The notes under the pieces were generated by a model. It saw only the letters and a list, made by a program, of their open reading frames with translations. It ran no database searches and was not told where the DNA came from. The position numbers were made by a program, and so were the translations under genes. A stretch of 64,000 bases of DNA from Sandaracinobacteroides sp039808025. Lineage in GTDB: Bacteria > Pseudomonadota > Alphaproteobacteria > Sphingomonadales > Sphingomonadaceae. Shown one piece after another: positions 60,050 through 64,000 of the stretch (positions within the stretch are counted from its first letter, which is position 1; every line of letters begins with the position of its first letter). The DNA lies in assembly GCA_039808025.1 (NCBI GenBank), contig JBDHSK010000006.1, positions 149,841-213,840 on the forward strand. Direction: 5' to 3'.

Positions 60050-61411
60050 TCAGCGATAATCAATCACGGCATCCCGTCGCAAGTCCCGCAGGTAGCGCCG
60101 GGCGGCACTGTTGACGCGCTGGTCGTTCAACTGGCTGTAAACCTGATCAAAGCTCGGCAGTCCGGCTGTTGCGGGCGGGTCGTCGCGGCCGCACAGAACC
60201 AGCACCCGCAGCCCTTCCTCGGCTGATCCGAACGGCGGCGTCGCCGTGCCCACCTGCATCTGGCCGATAATCTGCTGAAGCTGCTGCGGCAGGTCGCCAA
60301 GACGCAACTGGTCGTTGGAAACCACGGTGCCCCCCAGCGAAGCAGCCACTTCCTCGGCGCGACCGCACCCACCCATCGAGCGCGTCTGCTTCTGGATGTC
60401 GGCGGCAAGCTGGCGCGCCTGCGCTTCGGTGACATTCTTGGGCAACGGAATGGTCAGTTGCTTGAGGCTGAGAATGGCATTGGCCGGATCAACCGACAGA
60501 ACCTGACGCTTGTCGATCATCGCCAGAATGGCAACGCCGCCCGGCACGGCAACCGGGTCCGACACGCTTCCTCGCGGCAGCGACCCCGCCACGGCGGCCA
60601 GCGCCGGTGACAGCTGTTCTGCACGCACCCAGCCCAGATCGCCGCCGACCGCTGCTGTCGATGCTTCCGAGAACTGGCGGGCGTAGGCGACAAAACTGGC
60701 GCCCTGACGCACCTGGTCAACGATGCGCTGCGCTCCGGCCATGACCTGCGACTGGGTTTCGGGCGTCGCCGACAGGAAGATTTCACCAACCCGGTATTCA
60801 TCCTGTCCCTTGGCGGCCTCGAGTTTCTGGATGATGGCCTGCACTTCATCATCGCCGACATTGACGAATGGCTCGACCCGTTTGCGCAGCAGGCGGCTCC
60901 AGGCCATTTCACCACGGATCTGCTGCTTGATGGTGGCCGGAGATGAGCCGTTTTCCTTCAGGAATTTTGCAAACTGCTCGGGCGTCTGGCGAAAATTGGC
61001 AGCCACGCGATTGTAGGTCTGCTCGATATCTTCGGCGGGAACGACAATCTCATTCTGCGCAGCTTCCTGAATTTGCAGCTTTTCATCGATCAGGTTGCGC
61101 AACACCTGCAGGCGCATCATCTGCCGTTCCTGATCCGAGATCTTGCCGCCGTTGGCAATGATGACGAGCCCCAGGCGATGCGCGACATCGGTGTCGGTGA
61201 TGATATCGCCATTGACGATCGCTGTCGCCTTGTAGACGTTAGGGTCCACCGGGCCCATCATGGTGATTTCCGGCAGGTTGAGCGCCGCTGCCTGGCGCTG
61301 GCTGGCAGTCAGCGTATCGCTCTGCGCCTTGGCCACATCGGCAAGCGCTGGCATCATCAGCGCCCCCGCACACAGCAGAACAACCAGTTTTTCACGCGTT
61401 ACTGTCGACAT
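60050..61411 (-). CDS. surA: Periplasmic chaperone / PPIase SurA
   Basis: A 453-residue outer-membrane-protein chaperone. Signal peptide (VVLLCAGALMMPALADVAKA), the SurA N-terminal domain (MRLQVLRNLIDEKLQIQEA), a parvulin domain (YRVGEIFLSATPETQSQ) and a second C-terminal parvulin-like region are visible. It guides outer-membrane proteins such as LptD to the BAM complex, and here is downstream of lptD in the same run. Start 61411 is chosen over 61444 because AGAGG precedes it and the signal peptide begins there. Confidence 0.92.
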   Translation of the reverse strand: MSTVTREKLVVLLCAGALMMPALADVAKAQSDTLTASQRQAAALNLPEITMMGPVDPNVYKATAIVNGDIITDTDVAHRLGLVIIANGGKISDQERQMMRLQVLRNLIDEKLQIQEAAQNEIVVPAEDIEQTYNRVAANFRQTPEQFAKFLKENGSSPATIKQQIRGEMAWSRLLRKRVEPFVNVGDDEVQAIIQKLEAAKGQDEYRVGEIFLSATPETQSQVMAGAQRIVDQVRQGASFVAYARQFSEASTAAVGGDLGWVRAEQLSPALAAVAGSLPRGSVSDPVAVPGGVAILAMIDKRQVLSVDPANAILSLKQLTIPLPKNVTEAQARQLAADIQKQTRSMGGCGRAEEVAASLGGTVVSNDQLRLGDLPQQLQQIIGQMQVGTATPPFGSAEEGLRVLVLCGRDDPPATAGLPSFDQVYSQLNDQRVNSAARRYLRDLRRDAVIDYR

Positions 61412-61532
61412 TCGCCTCTGCTTTTCAAATGGTCCAAAGCCCATGTTTCAGCCAATCCTCTCCCGTCAGGCCACGCTTGGGAGGATAGGGATTCTGCCCG
61501 CTCACCCTGCCAGCCTTTGCCTGAACAGCCCC

Positions 61533-63758
61533 TTACCCGATATTCTTCAGTGATATGGTAAAATAGAACGAACTGCCAAGCCGGGCATTGGGGTTATCGA
61601 CATAGTTGCGCCGCCAGGTAACCGAAAAGTCAAAACATTCATCGCTGTAGCTGATTCCGAGGCGATGACGGATCGGCTGGAAGCCGTCGTTGGTGGTGAG
61701 GGGGTCATCACCCCTCGAGGTAAGGTCGACGATCGCCGATCCGAACACCGCCCAGTATCTGGCAAAAGCGATGCGAGCCCCGGCCCGCACTTCTTCGTGA
61801 TCGGTCAGATCCTCGAGATCGATATCGCGGTTGAAGCGCAGATAGCCTACCGAAACGAAGGTGCGCGACGACCCGACGGCGATGTCGGTTTCCGAGCGCC
61901 GCACCGCCAGGCTGTCCTTGTCGAGCCGCAGCCGCTGTGTCACCTCGACGACGCCACCAAACCGCACCGACGCCCAGCCGACGATATCGGAGAGCCGGCG
62001 GGACAAACCCGTGCCTTCGGGAAAAATCGTCGGCCGGTCGGACAGGCGGTAGCTCTGGCCAAGCTGGCCGGTCACCACCAGCCCCGGCCGGGTCCATCGC
62101 CAGTCTACCCCGTAGGTTAGCCGGGTACCCCCTTCCCAGCGATCATACCCCGCAAAACGATTGAGAGCGAACAAGTTAGATTCTTCCAGATCGATGGCGC
62201 GGGCGTCTTCGTTGGGGATGCCGTCATTATTGCCATTGGTGGAGGCAACCAGTTGCAGACGCGGCGTCAGGGTCTGGGTTCCACCCAGGAACGGCCCGGC
62301 GAACGGCCATTCGACATCGGCAGCAACCAGTGACAGCGCGCGGGCCTTCCAGCCATCAGCGCCGGCATACAGGGGTTCGTCAGCCAACAGGGTATTGTCG
62401 CTGTGGTAAAGGTCGCCGCGAACCAGGCCGGTGAAAGTCACGCGCTGCCCCAACCCGGTGAGCAGGCTGCGCTCCCACGTCAGCGAAGCCAGGGCCCGCG
62501 CCATCGACTGTCCGTCGGTTCGGTGAAGGCCAAGGCTGTTGGCCTCGACCATCAGGTTGCCTCCCAATGGCCTGGTCGGTAGCCGCCACAGCAATTCCAC
62601 CAACGGCAAGGCAAAGGGTGTGCGTCCTGCAGTCATGCCTGGTTTCAGATCCTGGAAGAACCAGCCACGCACCGCGAAATAGCGATCGGGCCGGAACTGC
62701 TCTAGCGCGTAGGTCGAGCGCAACCGGGAATCGAGGCTGATCTGATACCGGCCGGGAAAATTGTCGTCGTTGGTCAGCCTGGCCGAAAAGCTTGATCGCC
62801 AGCCGTTGCCATGATCGATCTGTCCGCGCCCGTCGAAGTAGCCGCGAAACCGCGCCTTGGTCTGGATGATCGCGCCGTCCTCGCCGATTGCTTCTCCCTT
62901 GGCGTAGGTGAACCGGCCGCCAAGAGTGATCGGCCCGCCGGCAAACAGCTGACGATATTCCAGCTCGGCGACAGGGGTAACCTCGGTATAGATGTGGGCG
63001 GTGGCCGTCAGGTCGCGATCGGGGGCGATCGACCACAGATAAGGAAGAATCAGTTCGCCACCCAGTTCGCGCGAGTAGCGGACATTGGGGCTCAGAATAC
63101 CCGTGTAGCTGTGATCGAAACTATCTGGGTGCGACAGTTTCGGCAGTGCCAGAATTGGCACGCCGAACGCTTCGAGCCGGGCCCTGCTGTAGAAGATCCG
63201 CCCGCGCACCGGGTCATGCACTACCCGCGCCGCCTTGATCGACCACACTGGCTCCTGCGGGCAGCCGGTCAGCCGATCGACGACATCGCATGGGCTGTAG
63301 GTGACGTTGTTCAGGGTGGCGCGCCCATCGACACGGGTTCCGTCCTTTGCCGCCAACCGGCTGCCATCCGACAGAATCAGCAGCAGGTTTTCGATGGCGC
63401 CATCGCGCAGGGTATCGGTAAGCTCCACCTGATCAGCCACCAGGCGGTTACCGTCCTGCCCGTCAAGCAGCACCTTGCCGCTGGCAGAAACGGTATCGCG
63501 GCGGCGGTCATAAACCACCTCGTCAGCCGTCAGTCGCTGGTTGCCACGTTGCACCACCACATTGCCGGTGGCGGTCACCACCTCGCTATTCTCATCGTAG
63601 GTCAGCAGGTCGGCTTCGAACTCGATCTCCTGCCCGGCAAGCGGGGTGGCCCCGGACGGCGGTCCTGGCTCGGCAACCGCTTGCGCAATGGCCGGCGGCG
63701 CCAACAGCAAAGCCGCGCCAAGCGCTGCTACCCGACCATGAGCAATACGAGCGATCAT
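61533..63758 (-). CDS. lptD: LPS assembly protein LptD
   Basis: A 741-residue outer-membrane protein that inserts LPS into the outer leaflet. A signal peptide (IARIAHGRVAALGAALLLAPPAIA) precedes the OstA/LptA-like N-terminal domain (EIEFEADLLTYDENSEVVTATGNVVVQ) and the large beta-barrel. Cys pairs are visible in YSPCDVVDRLTGCPQEP and near the C-terminus (DECFDF), as needed for the disulfides of LptD. Start 63758 is used; a TTG at 63812 would extend it. It leads lptD-surA-pdxA-rsmA. Confidence 0.93.
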   Translation of the reverse strand: MIARIAHGRVAALGAALLLAPPAIAQAVAEPGPPSGATPLAGQEIEFEADLLTYDENSEVVTATGNVVVQRGNQRLTADEVVYDRRRDTVSASGKVLLDGQDGNRLVADQVELTDTLRDGAIENLLLILSDGSRLAAKDGTRVDGRATLNNVTYSPCDVVDRLTGCPQEPVWSIKAARVVHDPVRGRIFYSRARLEAFGVPILALPKLSHPDSFDHSYTGILSPNVRYSRELGGELILPYLWSIAPDRDLTATAHIYTEVTPVAELEYRQLFAGGPITLGGRFTYAKGEAIGEDGAIIQTKARFRGYFDGRGQIDHGNGWRSSFSARLTNDDNFPGRYQISLDSRLRSTYALEQFRPDRYFAVRGWFFQDLKPGMTAGRTPFALPLVELLWRLPTRPLGGNLMVEANSLGLHRTDGQSMARALASLTWERSLLTGLGQRVTFTGLVRGDLYHSDNTLLADEPLYAGADGWKARALSLVAADVEWPFAGPFLGGTQTLTPRLQLVASTNGNNDGIPNEDARAIDLEESNLFALNRFAGYDRWEGGTRLTYGVDWRWTRPGLVVTGQLGQSYRLSDRPTIFPEGTGLSRRLSDIVGWASVRFGGVVEVTQRLRLDKDSLAVRRSETDIAVGSSRTFVSVGYLRFNRDIDLEDLTDHEEVRAGARIAFARYWAVFGSAIVDLTSRGDDPLTTNDGFQPIRHRLGISYSDECFDFSVTWRRNYVDNPNARLGSSFYFTISLKNIG

Positions 63759-63924
63759 CTGCCTTGAGGCTTTAGGGGGAGCCAAGAGCCGAAACAAGCC
63801 GGTCAATGCCAAAGTGCTGCCGCAGCGAAACGCCTCGCCACATTCCGGTGCTGCCCGCCGCTCACCATGGACGGCAGATCAGACCACTGGGCCCATTCCG
63901 GGACGGCGATGATTCGATGAGAGG

Positions 63925-63999
63925 TGGCTGGGGCGCCAGGATTCGAACCTGGGAATGGCGGTACCAAAAACCGCTGCCTTACCGCTTGGCTACGCCCCA
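63925..63999 (-). tRNA. tRNA-Gln (anticodon TTG)
   Basis: A complete 75-base tRNA ending in an encoded CCA. The acceptor stem pairs TGGGGCG with CGCCCCA, the T-loop GGTTCGAATCC is canonical, and the anticodon stem GCGGT/ACCGC encloses the loop TTTTGGT, so the anticodon is TTG (Gln). It lies upstream of lptD on the same strand, 166 bases from its start; the window ends one base later. Confidence 0.97.
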
Positions 64000-64000
64000 A

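Noticed and set aside
62811..63767. 318-residue open frame on the plus strand
   Set aside because: Antisense to lptD; no recognisable domain.
63803..64000. Open frame over the window end, minus strand
   Set aside because: It overlaps the tRNA-Gln gene and has no protein motif.

Overview
The window is a gene-dense, GC-rich bacterial chromosome segment. It looks alphaproteobacterial and most like Sphingomonadales. The reasons are the long PstA and PstC permeases, a direct-repeat type LexA site before recA, a putative ceramide-synthase/fatty-acid-hydroxylase pair, and many secreted peptidases and amidohydrolases. The family calls are from reading the proteins; the order-level placement is inference. 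No phage, insertion sequence, integrase, CRISPR array or rRNA gene is visible. It reads as ordinary chromosome.

Layout. 1-6.4 kb: the end of holB, then metG, nhaA (opposite strand), tatD, a metallo-beta-lactamase-fold hydrolase, a 53-residue membrane protein and mazG. 6.4-8.5 kb: cytochrome b561, cytochrome c' and a short-chain dehydrogenase. 8.7-21.3 kb: a minus-strand run with a POT peptide transporter, two tandem amidohydrolases, an NnrU-like membrane protein and the full phosphate system phoR-pstS-pstC-pstA-pstB-phoU-phoB. 21.5-30.8 kb: a MoxR ATPase, a patatin with a predicted outer-membrane barrel, several envelope proteins, mscL, a LemA-TPM-TPM cluster and a secreted alpha/beta hydrolase. 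30.9-43.3 kb: housekeeping genes (ettA, lytic transglycosylase, dapA, smpB, recA, scpB, prfB, ychF) mixed with a short hybrid histidine kinase and acetyltransferase and GST genes.

43.4-53.1 kb: a secreted S9 peptidase and M13 peptidase, then the peroxide-defence locus oxyR / ahpC-ahpD, a PRC-barrel protein, a cyclophilin and a DUF815 ATPase. 53.1-57.6 kb: a GNAT-fold protein and a fatty acid hydroxylase, which I suggest act in sphingolipid synthesis, then lptG and lptF. 57.6-64 kb: a DUF2141 protein, the cluster lptD-surA-pdxA-rsmA, and tRNA-Gln.

Shared themes are envelope biogenesis (LptD, LptF, LptG, SurA, the patatin barrel protein, lytic transglycosylase), peptide scavenging (POT transporter, amidohydrolases, S9, M13 and alpha/beta hydrolase families), phosphate sensing and uptake, and peroxide defence. 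The most notable points are a textbook programmed frameshift in prfB; an amidohydrolase that has lost its HxH metal motif beside an intact paralogue; the candidate ceramide-modifying pair; a patatin-POTRA-barrel protein; a hairpin that could mask the ribosome-binding site of the hybrid kinase; and a hairpin between ahpC and ahpD.
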